Source: CAVVSQ01 sp963848825
GTDB taxonomy: Bacteria > Planctomycetota > Planctomycetia > Gemmatales > Gemmataceae
Direction: 5' to 3'
DNA: 64,000 nucleotides
Assembly: GCA_963848825.1 (NCBI GenBank)
Contig: CAWKFA010000015.1
Location: forward strand, 1,953,436 to 2,017,435
Under the pieces are notes generated by a model that saw only the letters and a list, made by a program, of their open reading frames with translations, ran no database searches and was not told the DNA's origin. Positions 9,073 to 18,344 of this stretch are shown here, one piece after another. Position 1 is the stretch's first letter. Each line of letters begins with the position of its first letter. Both the position numbers and the translations under genes were made by a program.

Positions 9073-10467
9073 TCATTTCAGATACAAGCCGTCTTCAATG
9101 CGTAAGTCCGGTTTTATTTTTTTCGCCAGCTCCGCCGCGTCGAGTGCGAACAAGGGACTTATCTCGATTTTAACGCTGGCATGTCCCGTCGTCGCGCGTG
9201 GCACCTTGAGGCCGGCTGTTTCGAGCCAGTCCGCTGCCTGATCGCATAGACTTTGCTGAACGGTGGCGGGCGAATCGGCGCCGGTGGCGTTTTTGAGGGG
9301 CTCGAACTCCTTTTTCGAAGTGGTCATGACGCTCCAGCGGTCGGCCTTCGGAAGGACGTCGAAAATAAAGCGTTCGAATTTGAGCGCGTTCTCCTGTTCG
9401 GGTTCGATGCGTTCGCCCTGATCGTTGAGATAGGGGACTTTTTTCCGGGCCAGGTGCCAGGCAATCTTCAGGGCGCCTCCCGTCACCTTGCGCAAAAAGG
9501 CCACATCGAAAAGATGGATCGCGGGGCTGCCTGCCCAGAACCAGAGCCGGCCTTGCTGATCTTTTTTGTTGGCCAGTGCCTCGGGCAAGTCGGAATACTC
9601 GATGATGGAACACCTGCCATCGATGAGCACGAAATTGCCTAGCTTGTCCGACGGTTTTTCCTTGGGGATGACCTTGGCGGAGACCTCGCATTTTTGGCCC
9701 ACGTGGCGGCCCAGAAAGACACCATCCGCCAGGTCCACAAGCGGATTGTCGACTTGAAAATAAGAGACGGTGCGAATGCCGCGCCGGTCGAGAAGGTCGA
9801 GAAGGCCGGCGTCGGCCAGGCCGGTCAAGGTGCCGCCGTGGCCATTGGGGCCCAGAAACAACGAGCCCTTGCTTTCCAGAAGAAGCTTGCCGCTGTGCAG
9901 GTCGAGCGCGGGCATGGTGCCCTGGCAAAAGAAGAGCACGTCCTCCTGGGGCAGCCCGAAGTACTGGTGTTCCCTGAAGAAGTCGCGGGTCTCATGGTCC
10001 GTCGCCGGGCTGGTCATGAGCAGGAAGGGCAGGGCGGCGCCATAGCGGCGGCGCAGGGCCACGATCTTTTCGGCATGAATCTGAAATAGCGATTTGCCCG
10101 AGACCGGCCCGATGGGGTACATGCCCTTGGGATGCTCGAAGCCGAGCCTGCTCCCTTGACCTCCGGCGACTACCAGAAACGCCACCCGGCCGGCGCGAAA
10201 CTCTTCCTCGCCGCGCTGACGATCCTGTCCGCGGCCGACTGCATCCTCCTCAGGCCGGGGCAGGGGGGCGATGCGCTCCGCGGTGGGCAGGTCCTGCTTT
10301 TGATCCCTGATCTTGTAGAGCTCCTTTAGCTCTTCAAAATCGATGCGGCCGAGCTGCTCAAGCAGGCTGGCGCGCTCCTGCTGTTCCAGATGATCCCACC
10401 ACGCGAGGACATGCTCTTGCTGGTGGTTTTGCAGTTTTTGCCGGATGGTGTTTTCGTCAGGCGGCAT
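9073..10467 (-). CDS. UDP-N-acetylglucosamine/UDP-glucose pyrophosphorylase (eukaryote-like UDPGP family)
   Basis: 464 residues, intact. It transfers UMP from UTP to a sugar-1-phosphate. The nucleotide-binding loop VVAGGQGSRLGFEHPKGMYP is the UDPGP signature (LAGGxGTRLGxxxPKG). FLLMTSPATDHETRDFF, GNGHGG-type PNGHGGTLTGL and the dinucleotide-binding YFQVDNPLVDLADGVFLG follow, as in UAP1/AGX1, which is a different family from bacterial GlmU and GalU. N-terminal 90 residues are helical, as in eukaryotic UAP1. It lies 13 bases downstream of the metallo-hydrolase gene, probably in one transcript. Preferred sugar not determinable from sequence. Confidence 0.88.
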   Translation of the reverse strand: MPPDENTIRQKLQNHQQEHVLAWWDHLEQQERASLLEQLGRIDFEELKELYKIRDQKQDLPTAERIAPLPRPEEDAVGRGQDRQRGEEEFRAGRVAFLVVAGGQGSRLGFEHPKGMYPIGPVSGKSLFQIHAEKIVALRRRYGAALPFLLMTSPATDHETRDFFREHQYFGLPQEDVLFFCQGTMPALDLHSGKLLLESKGSLFLGPNGHGGTLTGLADAGLLDLLDRRGIRTVSYFQVDNPLVDLADGVFLGRHVGQKCEVSAKVIPKEKPSDKLGNFVLIDGRCSIIEYSDLPEALANKKDQQGRLWFWAGSPAIHLFDVAFLRKVTGGALKIAWHLARKKVPYLNDQGERIEPEQENALKFERFIFDVLPKADRWSVMTTSKKEFEPLKNATGADSPATVQQSLCDQAADWLETAGLKVPRATTGHASVKIEISPLFALDAAELAKKIKPDLRIEDGLYLK

Positions 10468-10480
10468 AGCTTGTCCCCGC

Positions 10481-11260
10481 TTAAAACGTGAAACTTAAGC
10501 CGTCATAAGCCAACTCCACGCCGGCAGGAAGCTCGCGGTTGGTAGTGGCATGATCGAGGTCGTGCGACATGTGGGTGAGGTAAGCCTGACGCGGCTGCAA
10601 GCGGCCGATCGCATCGAGCGCCTCGTCCAGATTGAAGTGTCCCGGATGCGGTTTATAACGGAGAGCGTCGAGCACCAGGACATCGAGGTCCTGGAGCAGC
10701 GGCCAGCTCTCCTTGGGAATCTTGTTGACGTCGGTGCAATAGGCCACGTCGCCGATCCGGAAGCCAAAAACATTGAAGTGCGCGTGTACCAGCGGAATCG
10801 GCACAACACGCTCGCCGAGCACTTCAAACGGACTCTCGTCGATGTTTTTGAAGACCAGTTTGGGCAGAAAGCCGGCCGGGACACCGTCCGCGTCCGGCGT
10901 AAACGCATAGGCGAACGATTGCCGGATCTTGCGCTCTACCTCATGGGTGCAAAATAGCGGCACGGCACTGCCGAGGTGGCGCGGGATTGGCCGCAAATCA
11001 TCGAGCCCGTAAACGTGGTCGGCGTGAAAATGCGTGAAGAGAACGGCGTGGACCACCTTGGTATGGGACCGCAAAAGTTGCAGGCGCAGCTCCGGCGGCG
11101 TGTCGATGAGGAGATTTCCTTTGGGCAGGCGTATGAGCACCGCGCAGCGGTAGCGCTGATTGCGGGGGTCGTTTGAAGTACAGACCGCGCAGTCGCAGCC
11201 AATCATGGGAACGCCAACGGACGTGCCGGTGCCAAGAAAGGTGAAGGTGCGTTCTGCCAT
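10481..11260 (-). CDS. Metallo-beta-lactamase fold hydrolase (PhnP-like)
   Basis: 259 residues starting MAERTFTFLGTGTSVG. Zinc-site motifs: THFHADHVYGLDDLR (HxHxDH), followed by HVxH-equivalent PLVHAHFNVFGF and TDVNKIP (Asp), and THMSHDLDH near the end. The early CDCAVCTSNDPRN segment, with Cys residues that bind a structural zinc, and the LGTGTS start are typical of PhnP and related phosphodiesterases. PhnP hydrolyses cyclic ribose phosphate in phosphonate breakdown, but no phn genes are near, so the substrate is open. Longer in-frame start rejected: the added 49 residues have no similarity. Confidence 0.85.
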   Translation of the reverse strand: MAERTFTFLGTGTSVGVPMIGCDCAVCTSNDPRNQRYRCAVLIRLPKGNLLIDTPPELRLQLLRSHTKVVHAVLFTHFHADHVYGLDDLRPIPRHLGSAVPLFCTHEVERKIRQSFAYAFTPDADGVPAGFLPKLVFKNIDESPFEVLGERVVPIPLVHAHFNVFGFRIGDVAYCTDVNKIPKESWPLLQDLDVLVLDALRYKPHPGHFNLDEALDAIGRLQPRQAYLTHMSHDLDHATTNRELPAGVELAYDGLSFTF

Positions 11261-11497
11261 AAAAGCTGACCTCTCGCCCCTGCCGACGTCCAGGAAAGCG
11301 ATGTGCCGACGTCGCTCCCCGGACCGAGACCAAACCATGCCGACCCTACTCATTGTAAGGAATCCGCCACAATATTTAGCGGAAATCGAGGACCGGACCG
11401 TTGACATCGGGGACCGGTTCGCTTACCTTTGCCGGATTGGAACTTCGAATGGTTCGATTCCTGTCGAGTGTTATTTCCTCTGGCGGAGGTTATTGGC

Positions 11498-13117
11498 ATG
11501 GATAGTGGTGCGGCCCCCAAAACCGGCAGGCTTCTTTGGGCCGGTTTCTTTGCTATTTTTGCTGCTGGAGTTGGCTTCTCGGTACGCGGTGGAATTCTCG
11601 GTTACTGGGCCGCGGATTACGGATTCACCAAGGCGGAGCTCGGCGAAATATCCGGTGGTGGGCTGGCCGGCTTCGGTATCGTCATTATTTTAGGCTCTCT
11701 TATTGCGGATAGAGTTGGTTATGGCCGACTCATGCTTTTGGCTTTTGTGATGCACATACTTTCCGCCGGATTGCAACTCTGCACCGACCCCATCAATGAA
11801 GCATTTGGAAGGGCGGGAGTTTACTGGAGCTTATACATCGCGATGTTTCTTTTCTCAATCGCCAACGGCGTCTGCGAGGCAGTCGTCAACCCGATGGTGG
11901 CAACTCTCTATCCCACGAAAAAGACGCATTATCTCAATATACTTCATGCCGGTTGGCCGGGCGGACTAATCGCCGGTGGTGTTCTTTCTTACTTGATGAA
12001 CGGCGGAGTGATCGGCGATTTTGTCCTCTTTCCGAACAAGGTTCATTGGGTCATTCAGATGTCCATGTTCCTTATACCGACCTTAATTTATGGACTCATG
12101 CTGATTGGCCAGAGATTTCCTAAGTCGGAGGCTGGAGAGGCAGGAGTCAGTTTTGGCGCCAGCCTGGCGGCCTTTGCTTCCCCCATCCTGCTGCTCCTGT
12201 TGGTCATCCACGCATTGGTTGGTTTTGTTGAATTAGGCACGGATAGCTGGATTCCCCGCATTACTGGCAGCATCGTGCAAAGTCAAAATATCGGTATGCT
12301 TATTTTCATTTATACGTCCGGTTTAATGTTTATCCTACGGTTCTTCGCCGGCCCCATCGAACACCGACTGTCGCCGCTGGGGCTGTTGTGCATTAGTGGT
12401 ATTTTCGGTTGCATTGGCTTGACGCTGGTCGGAAATGCCGAAGGAATATTGATGTGTGTTTTGGCGGTGACTGTCTATGCACTCGGCAAAACGTTTTTGT
12501 GGCCCACGATGTTGGCAGTCGTCTCGGAGCGTTTTCCCAAGGGCGGGGCCTTGACGATCGGCGCGGTTGGCGGCGTTGGTATGCTATCGGCGGGGTTCCT
12601 GGGTGTGCCCGGAATTGGTTTTATGCAAGATTACAATGCAACCACAGAATTGAAAAAAACGTCGGAGCCGTCCTATAGTCGCTACGTCGCTGCACAGCCA
12701 AAACATTTTCTAGGCATGTTTGAGACCATGGGGCTTGATGGGTCCAAGACCAGCATTCTCGACCTGGGGCTTGAGGCCAATGCTGCGCGGGCGGAAGCGG
12801 CAAAACTTACGGGTAAAAAAGCAGAGGAAAGGTCCGCCGAGGCCAAGGAGGCTGAACGCCAACTCAAAAGGTCGCTGGAACTAAATAAGCTGGAAAGTTG
12901 GTGGGCTCAAAGTGAGGCTTTTGCAAGTACCGACCAGAAGCCTGTAGACGACGCGGGTATCTTCGGAGGTCGCATGGCCTTAAAATGGACCGCTGCCGTT
13001 CCTGCTACGATGGCAGTTTTATACCTGCTGCTTATCGTGTATTTCAAGATGATCGGCGGCTACAAGCGGGTTGAGCTACCGACGGATCCAACAACTTTAC
13101 CTACTGGAGAGTATTAG
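11498..13117 (+). CDS. MFS transporter, fucose/sugar permease-like
   Basis: 539 residues from an ATG preceded by GGCGGAGG. About twelve hydrophobic segments with family features: GILGYWAADYGFTKAELGEISG in helix 1 region, LIADRVGYGRLM loop 2-3, and a second-half GKTFLWPTMLAVVSERFPKGG. Pattern fits the FucP-type sugar:H+ symporters. An unusual charged insert (residues about 400-510, rich in Glu/Lys/Ala and probably coiled coil, e.g. EANAARAEAAKLTGKKAEE) separates the last two helices. The gene is visibly less GC-rich than its neighbours and carries no frameshift. Confidence 0.8.
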   Translation: MDSGAAPKTGRLLWAGFFAIFAAGVGFSVRGGILGYWAADYGFTKAELGEISGGGLAGFGIVIILGSLIADRVGYGRLMLLAFVMHILSAGLQLCTDPINEAFGRAGVYWSLYIAMFLFSIANGVCEAVVNPMVATLYPTKKTHYLNILHAGWPGGLIAGGVLSYLMNGGVIGDFVLFPNKVHWVIQMSMFLIPTLIYGLMLIGQRFPKSEAGEAGVSFGASLAAFASPILLLLLVIHALVGFVELGTDSWIPRITGSIVQSQNIGMLIFIYTSGLMFILRFFAGPIEHRLSPLGLLCISGIFGCIGLTLVGNAEGILMCVLAVTVYALGKTFLWPTMLAVVSERFPKGGALTIGAVGGVGMLSAGFLGVPGIGFMQDYNATTELKKTSEPSYSRYVAAQPKHFLGMFETMGLDGSKTSILDLGLEANAARAEAAKLTGKKAEERSAEAKEAERQLKRSLELNKLESWWAQSEAFASTDQKPVDDAGIFGGRMALKWTAAVPATMAVLYLLLIVYFKMIGGYKRVELPTDPTTLPTGEY

Positions 13118-13517
13118 GATAGAAGCGCTGGCCAACCTTCTGCTCCTCTGAATGCCATTGAGCAGGGTTCTTCTGGGCACGCGAGCCTATGGCAATTTTC
13201 CCGCCTCGGGAAGCCTGATCAATCCGTGCGCCGATTCATCTGAAAAGGTTGTCTGGACCCCTTCGGCGCTCCAAGGGTCTGGACACCTTTTTCACCGGAC
13301 TGTTCGGAAAAAAATGGTCCAGACTTGAACGGAAGCGGCTCATTGTACGCGCCGGCGACCTTGAATTCGCCCGGAACGATCAGGCCAGCGATTGCCGAAC
13401 CACGTACGACGTCTCTTCCGGGTAGGATGGACCCATCCCAACCGGATGAATGTGAACGGTGCATTCAAAGCGGGGACAAATGAGCTTTGGCCCTTTTTTG
13501 GTGCAAAGGGTCATATC
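13118..13517. other. Intergenic stretch, no gene supported
   Basis: 400 bases between the MFS gene and the pseudopilin. An 81-codon minus-strand reading frame (13219-13464) has no recognisable domain, start signal or partner and is not called. A CCAGA/TCTGG-rich stretch around 13250-13325 may form weak hairpins. Probably holds the promoter of the pseudopilin gene. Confidence 0.5.
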
Positions 13518-14117
13518 ATGTCCGCCCGCAAGGGTGTCACGCTCCTTGAGACTCTGGTGGTGTTCGCAATCATTGGCCTCTTACTGGCACTTTTGTTTCC
13601 CGCCATACAATCCGTGCGTAGGCAAGCCTTGGAGATGGGGTGCAAGAACAACTTGCATCAGCTAAATCTCGCCGTTGCTGAATTTTATAAGGCGTACAAG
13701 CGGCTTCCCGGCCCTGGCACCAATGGCATGGTGGGCGGCTGGACCATTGACGTGCTTCCATTCCTCGAACAGAAGAACTTGTGGGACCGCGTAACGCCTG
13801 GCAATCCAATTTCAACCGCGCCGGATATTCTATTGAGGCGGCCTGGCGTACTTTCTTGCCCAACTCGGAGTGCAAGCGACGAGTCGATTGAAAACGTGAT
13901 GGACCTATCCCACTATGTCCTTATGCCGGCTTCCAATGGGGAAACATTCAATGTTTTCGACGCACCTTTGGACGTGAAAGTCCCGTGGGCGAGCGGACTC
14001 GAAATGAGCTACGACGATGTAGTTTCTCGAACGGGGCCGCACCACGAAGGCTTTTACTTTGCCAGAGGTTTTCAAAACGGCATTGAGTTCATCATCCATG
14101 GTGAATTCGTACGCTAG
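13518..14117 (+). CDS. DUF1559-type pseudopilin-like protein
   Basis: 199 residues starting MSARKGVTLLETLVVF. The prepilin-like cleavage motif (basic leader, G before VTLLE) and the following hydrophobic helix (VVFAIIGLLLALLFPAI) mark a type IV pilin-like N-terminus. CKNNLHQLNLAVAEFYKAYKRLPG and the closing FIIHGEFVR are shortened forms of the DUF1559 (SBP_bac_10) pattern NNLKQIGLAxHNYHDxxxxFP, a family much expanded in planctomycetes. Shorter than the usual 300-350 residues, with the C-terminal H-X9-DG element reduced. An in-frame extension of 42 codons upstream is not supported. Confidence 0.8.
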   Translation: MSARKGVTLLETLVVFAIIGLLLALLFPAIQSVRRQALEMGCKNNLHQLNLAVAEFYKAYKRLPGPGTNGMVGGWTIDVLPFLEQKNLWDRVTPGNPISTAPDILLRRPGVLSCPTRSASDESIENVMDLSHYVLMPASNGETFNVFDAPLDVKVPWASGLEMSYDDVVSRTGPHHEGFYFARGFQNGIEFIIHGEFVR

Positions 14118-14300
14118 GTCTCGATTTTCAAACTCTGGCGAATCTATTGACCGGTCAAGATCGTCTTGCTCCTCGGGAAAAGACTTAAACCGGCCCGTTG
14201 AAAAAGGGAAAAAGGTATCAGAGTAACTTGACCACGACAGCGAACCGTAAATTACATTCTATCGCATCCGACCCGTCCGCCCGTCGCGAGCTCGCTTGTT

Positions 14301-14395
14301 ACGTCGAAGCAGGGCGTGTTGTATCTGGCCTTCAAACTGGGATGGAACGATTGGAAGTTGGGGATTGCGACCGCGGCGGCGGGTAAAGTGTCAGC
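14301..14395 (+). pseudogene. Possible remnant of a transposase N-terminus
   Basis: In-frame segment SKQGVLYLAFKLGWNDWKLG resembles from memory the opening of transposases annotated as IS110-like in planctomycetes (LYLAFELGWxxWKLAF). The similarity stops after about 28 codons, where the frame runs on into the membrane protein at 14409. No terminal repeats or DEDD motif were found. If right, it marks an old insertion or deletion scar. Tentative; a homology search would decide. Confidence 0.3.
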
Positions 14396-14408
14396 GAGAC
14401 GGTTTTTT

Positions 14409-14771
14409 ATGAACAATGTTACTGTCATTAAGCGTTTCGTCTTCCGTTTTAGGGTTGTCGGGCTTGGCTTTTTTCTCATTTGTATGTTCTCAGGCTGTTC
14501 TGCAATAACGCAGGTACGGAATCGGAACCTGTACGACGTAATTGGAGTATGGCTGCTGTTCATGTCCGGGCCGCTATTTGTGTTTGGCTTACCTGAAATG
14601 TTGCGGGACTGCTTTTTTTCTGCATTAATAATGGCTGGGTTTGTTGGAATGATTCTGATTTTTGCACATCCCCTACGGCCATCTACCGCCACGGTTTGGG
14701 TAACGCTGCTGGGGTGTTTTTTGTGGTATCTGCCTAGTTTTATTGTGGTGCTGATAGCGCTCTCGACGTAG
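14409..14771 (+). CDS. Small membrane (lipo)protein of unknown function
   Basis: 120 residues. N-terminal basic stretch, hydrophobic core VVGLGFFLICMFSGC ending in a possible lipobox cysteine, then three further hydrophobic segments (residues about 47-62, 70-88, 97-117). No known family recognised. An in-frame GTG at 14316 would add the transposase-like segment, so that longer start is considered a fusion artefact. A neighbour of the pseudopilin in the AT-richer 11.4-14.8 kb stretch. Confidence 0.5.
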   Translation: MNNVTVIKRFVFRFRVVGLGFFLICMFSGCSAITQVRNRNLYDVIGVWLLFMSGPLFVFGLPEMLRDCFFSALIMAGFVGMILIFAHPLRPSTATVWVTLLGCFLWYLPSFIVVLIALST

Positions 14772-14965
14772 CTGAGTGGCCGAGTTGCGATCCAACGATA
14801 CGTGACGGCGAGCACGGGGTATGACCTCGCCCCTCGCCTGTTTAGACTCGTTTTCCGGCCCTGGTAGTGAGGACCGGCGTCCACGTGTTGATAATGGGCA
14901 TGCCAGCGCTGCGTGTGCCTCAAGGTCAGCGGCCCGCGATCCTACCGCTTACTCGGACATCAACT

Positions 14966-17900
14966 TTACCGAGCGCTAATCGATGAATCGGTTACTTCCG
15001 GCTCGGGCGTCGCGGCTTCTTCGGTTTCGTTGGTGGGCCCGCGCTGGGTTCGTTCTCGTCGGATCAGGTCCAAAAACAGACGGCGTGTTTGCGTGGCGTG
15101 GCGCTGTTAGCACTTCCAGGAAGCGTTGGGCCGCGGCGATCTCGCCGTCTCCTTCGAGGCCGACGCGGCGAGCGAGCTTTTCCAGGTCTTCCGGATTGTG
15201 CGGCAATTCATCGAGCGAGCGATTGTGGAAGATGCGCAGCCTGATCTCCACGAGGCGCAGAAAATCGTAACAGGAGCGCAGCGTTTCGTGTTCCTCGCGC
15301 GTGATGAGCTGGCAATTCTTCAAGGCGTCTAGCGATTCCCAGGTATTGGGGTTGCGCACCTCGGGAAGTTCCTTGCCATATTTGAGCCGAAACATCTGGG
15401 TGATGAACTCAATATCGACAATGCCGCCGAAGCCGCGCTTCAGGTCCCGTTCGCTGCCGCTGGCCTCGACGCGCTCGCGCATGGCGAGTATTTCCGTGCC
15501 CAGGGACGGCTTCCACTCCAGTCCGTAAGCTGCCCTGCTGACAGTTTCCATGACCTGCCGGCCGAATTCGGCGTCACCGAAGACGACACGACCGCGTGTC
15601 AGCGCCTGGTGCTCCCATAACTGTGAGCCCCCTTCCTCGTAGTATTTCTCAAACTCGCTGAGCGGTATCACGAGGCTCCCGGACTTGCCGGTCGGGCGCA
15701 GCCGCATATCGACGTGGTACAGGCGGCCCATGGGGCCGAGGTAGCTGGCCACCTTGATGATCTGCCGGGCCAGGTCGGTGAAAAAGTGGAAGTTGTCCGT
15801 CAGCTCGAACGTATCAAACCGCGACGAGCCGGGGGGTGGCACGGTCCGGCCATCCCCTTCATAGACGAGGATCAGGTCGAGATCGCTGTGATAGCTCATC
15901 TCCCGGCCGCCCAGCTTACCAAGGCCCAGCAGCACGAAGCGGCTGGCCGTGCCCGAGTTGAGAGTCGGCATGCCTAGCCGCCTGACTAGCGGTGGATATT
16001 CCAGAATGGCGATCTGCGCCAGGATGGTCTCGGCCAGATCGCTCAGGGCGCCCACCGTCTGGATCGTTGAATCCTTGCCCAGGATGTCACGCACGCCGAT
16101 GCGCAGAAGCTCCTTGTCCTTGAAGCTATGTAAAATCGGTTCGGGATCGTCGGCATTATGGCAAAGGTCGGTGAGCTCGCGGCGCAGCTCGGCGGCAGTT
16201 CGGGGTTGGTTCAGCACGAGGCTATCGAGTAACTCGTCGATCATGCCGGGGTTGTTGATCAGGATTTCCGAAAGAAACTGGCTCCACGCACAGAGCTCGA
16301 CATAGAGCTTGAGAATCGGGTTGTTGAAGCTGAAGAGCTCCCACAGGACCGCCTTGCCCCCCAGCGAAGCAGACACTTTCTCCAGGTTGACCATGGCCAT
16401 ATCGGGATCGGGCGTGTCGGCGAGTGCACGCAATAGCCGCGGCGCGATGTTCGCCAGAAATTGACGGCAGCGCCGTGTCGACAGGAAAGGGACCGATTCG
16501 GTCGCGAGCTGGGTGAGATTGTTGTAAGCCCCTTGCAGGTCTTTGAAGGGATACTTACCCAGCACGGCCTGGATGCGTTCGGGGTCCGGGTTGGGGTCCA
16601 GAAGAAGGTCCGCTTCGGGCTCGGCTTGCCCGTCCTGTTCCTGGAAAGATTGATGCAGTAAATGATCGAGGATTTTGCGCGTCAGGTCCGTCTTTTCATG
16701 GTAGTCGCGCAGAAACGCATCGAGGGGGTCGATGCTAGCCACCGGCATGTCCTTGCGGGACGTACCGTCTGATTCGGGCGTCCCCTCATTTTCGGGGACC
16801 GCTGCCTGGTAGCCCATGCGCAGGGCAAGCTTACGCATCTCGTCGTCACGATCCGGCAGGCGGTGCGTCTGCAGATCGAACATGATTTGCAGGCGGTGCT
16901 CGGTTTTGCGTAGAAAGCGATAGCTGTCGTCCAGCTTGCGCCATTCCTGATCCGTCAGGCAGCCGACGTTTTCCAGCGCATGCATGGCCTTGAGGGTATT
17001 GCGTTGGCGCACGTTAATCAGGTCGCCGCCGTTGAGGAGCTGCAGGAACTGGATGGTGAACTCCACGTCGCGGATACCGCCGTGGCCGGTCTTGACCTCT
17101 TTTGCCGAATCACCGGCCCGCCCCGTCTTTTTTTCAATACGACGCTTGAGTGCCTTGATCTCGTTGATTTCAGCCACGCTGAGGTATTTGCGATAGACGA
17201 AGGGCTCGATGGCCCGCAGGAATTCCTCGCCCAGCCGAACATTGCCGGCGACTGGCCGGACCTTGATCAGCGCCTGGCGCTGCCAGGTTCGCCCCATGCT
17301 GTCGTAATAAGCAAGCGTGCTGGCGAGAGAACGCGCCAGAGGCCCGCGGTGCCCCTCTGGCCGCAGGCGCAGATCGACGCGATAGGCCTGGCCCCGGTCG
17401 GTATGCGTGGTAAGCAGGCGCACCACTTCCGTGGTGACGCGCGAAGAAATCATCGTTGGTGATGTTGGTGGTGCGGCTGCCCTTGGTGGCCCCTTCGTCG
17501 TCATAGACAAACATCAGATCGATGTCGCTGCTGTAATTCAGCTCCTTGCCCCCGAGCTTGCCAAACGCCAGGATGACGCAGCGCGCCGGTTCGCCAGACG
17601 TGGTCATGGGCTCGCCAAAACGCCGGCTGGTCAGGCGCAAACCTGTCGCCAGGGCAACTTCGAGGGCGGTGTCGGCGACGCGCGAAATATCGCGCGTAAT
17701 CTCCTCCAGGGGGCGATCACGAATAATGTCGTTGGTGCCGATACGCAACATTTGTTTTTGGCGAAACTTGCGAAATGCTCGCAAGATGGCGGTGTCCTCG
17801 AACGCCGCATCGACTTCTTCCTGAAGGTGGGTGAGCATTTCCGCCCGGCTTGGGCTGGAACGCAAGGGAATGCGCAGCATATCGAGATAATCAGGGTTGG

Positions 17901-18240
17901 CGATCAATAGATCGCTGAAGAACTGGCTTGAACTAAATAACTGGAGGAGCGTTTCCAGCGTACGTGCCCGGCTTTCCATCAGGGAAGGCAAATGCACGGC
18001 GCCGCCGGGGTCGGCGAGAAAGCGCTCGAAGTTGTTCAGCGCCATGTCGGCATCCGGGCAGCGCGGCAAGAGACGGCCAAGTGGGTGACACAACTCGGCC
18101 AGCGCCTCGGCGCCGAGCGCCGTTGCGAGATGTTTTATGTTGCGATAGCCGCGTTCGACGTCGCGCAGGCCCCAGGAAGTCAGCAGGGCACCAGCTTCGG
18201 ACGGGGTTTCCAGACAGTACTGTAAATGATCGAGTTGCAT
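14966..18240 (-). CDS. glnE: Bifunctional glutamine synthetase adenylyltransferase/deadenylase, frameshifted
   Basis: About 1090 residues reconstructed, slightly long for GlnE (about 950). It adds and removes AMP on glutamine synthetase in nitrogen control. Both nucleotidyltransferase halves are seen: first ILAFGKLGGKELNYSSDIDLMFVYD with YRVDLRLRPEGHRGPL, second LLGLGKLGGREMSYHSDLDLILVYEG with YHVDMRLRPTGKSGSL. Each is followed by a GlnD-type linker (GHGGIRDVEFTIQFLQL; GFGGIVDIEFITQMFRL). Frames change near 17450-17460 and near 15100-15115; the second restores HATQTRRLFLDLIRRE and a stop at 14966. Last gene of the def-fmt-miaB-glnE run. Confidence 0.88.
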
Positions 18241-18344
18241 GGGCGTTTCATTCGAGGGCGATTTATCAGGCCAAAACTCAAGCATAACCGATAGCGTCCA
18301 CGACTTCCTCCATTTTTCTCGTTCGAAAAGTGCAACCCGCGAAA

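Noticed and set aside
11446..11470. tRNA T-arm-like GGTTCGATTCC
   Set aside because: Flanking bases do not pair into T, anticodon or acceptor stems, and it lies in a promoter region.
13219..13464. 81-codon minus-strand ORF
   Set aside because: No start signal, domain or operon context.
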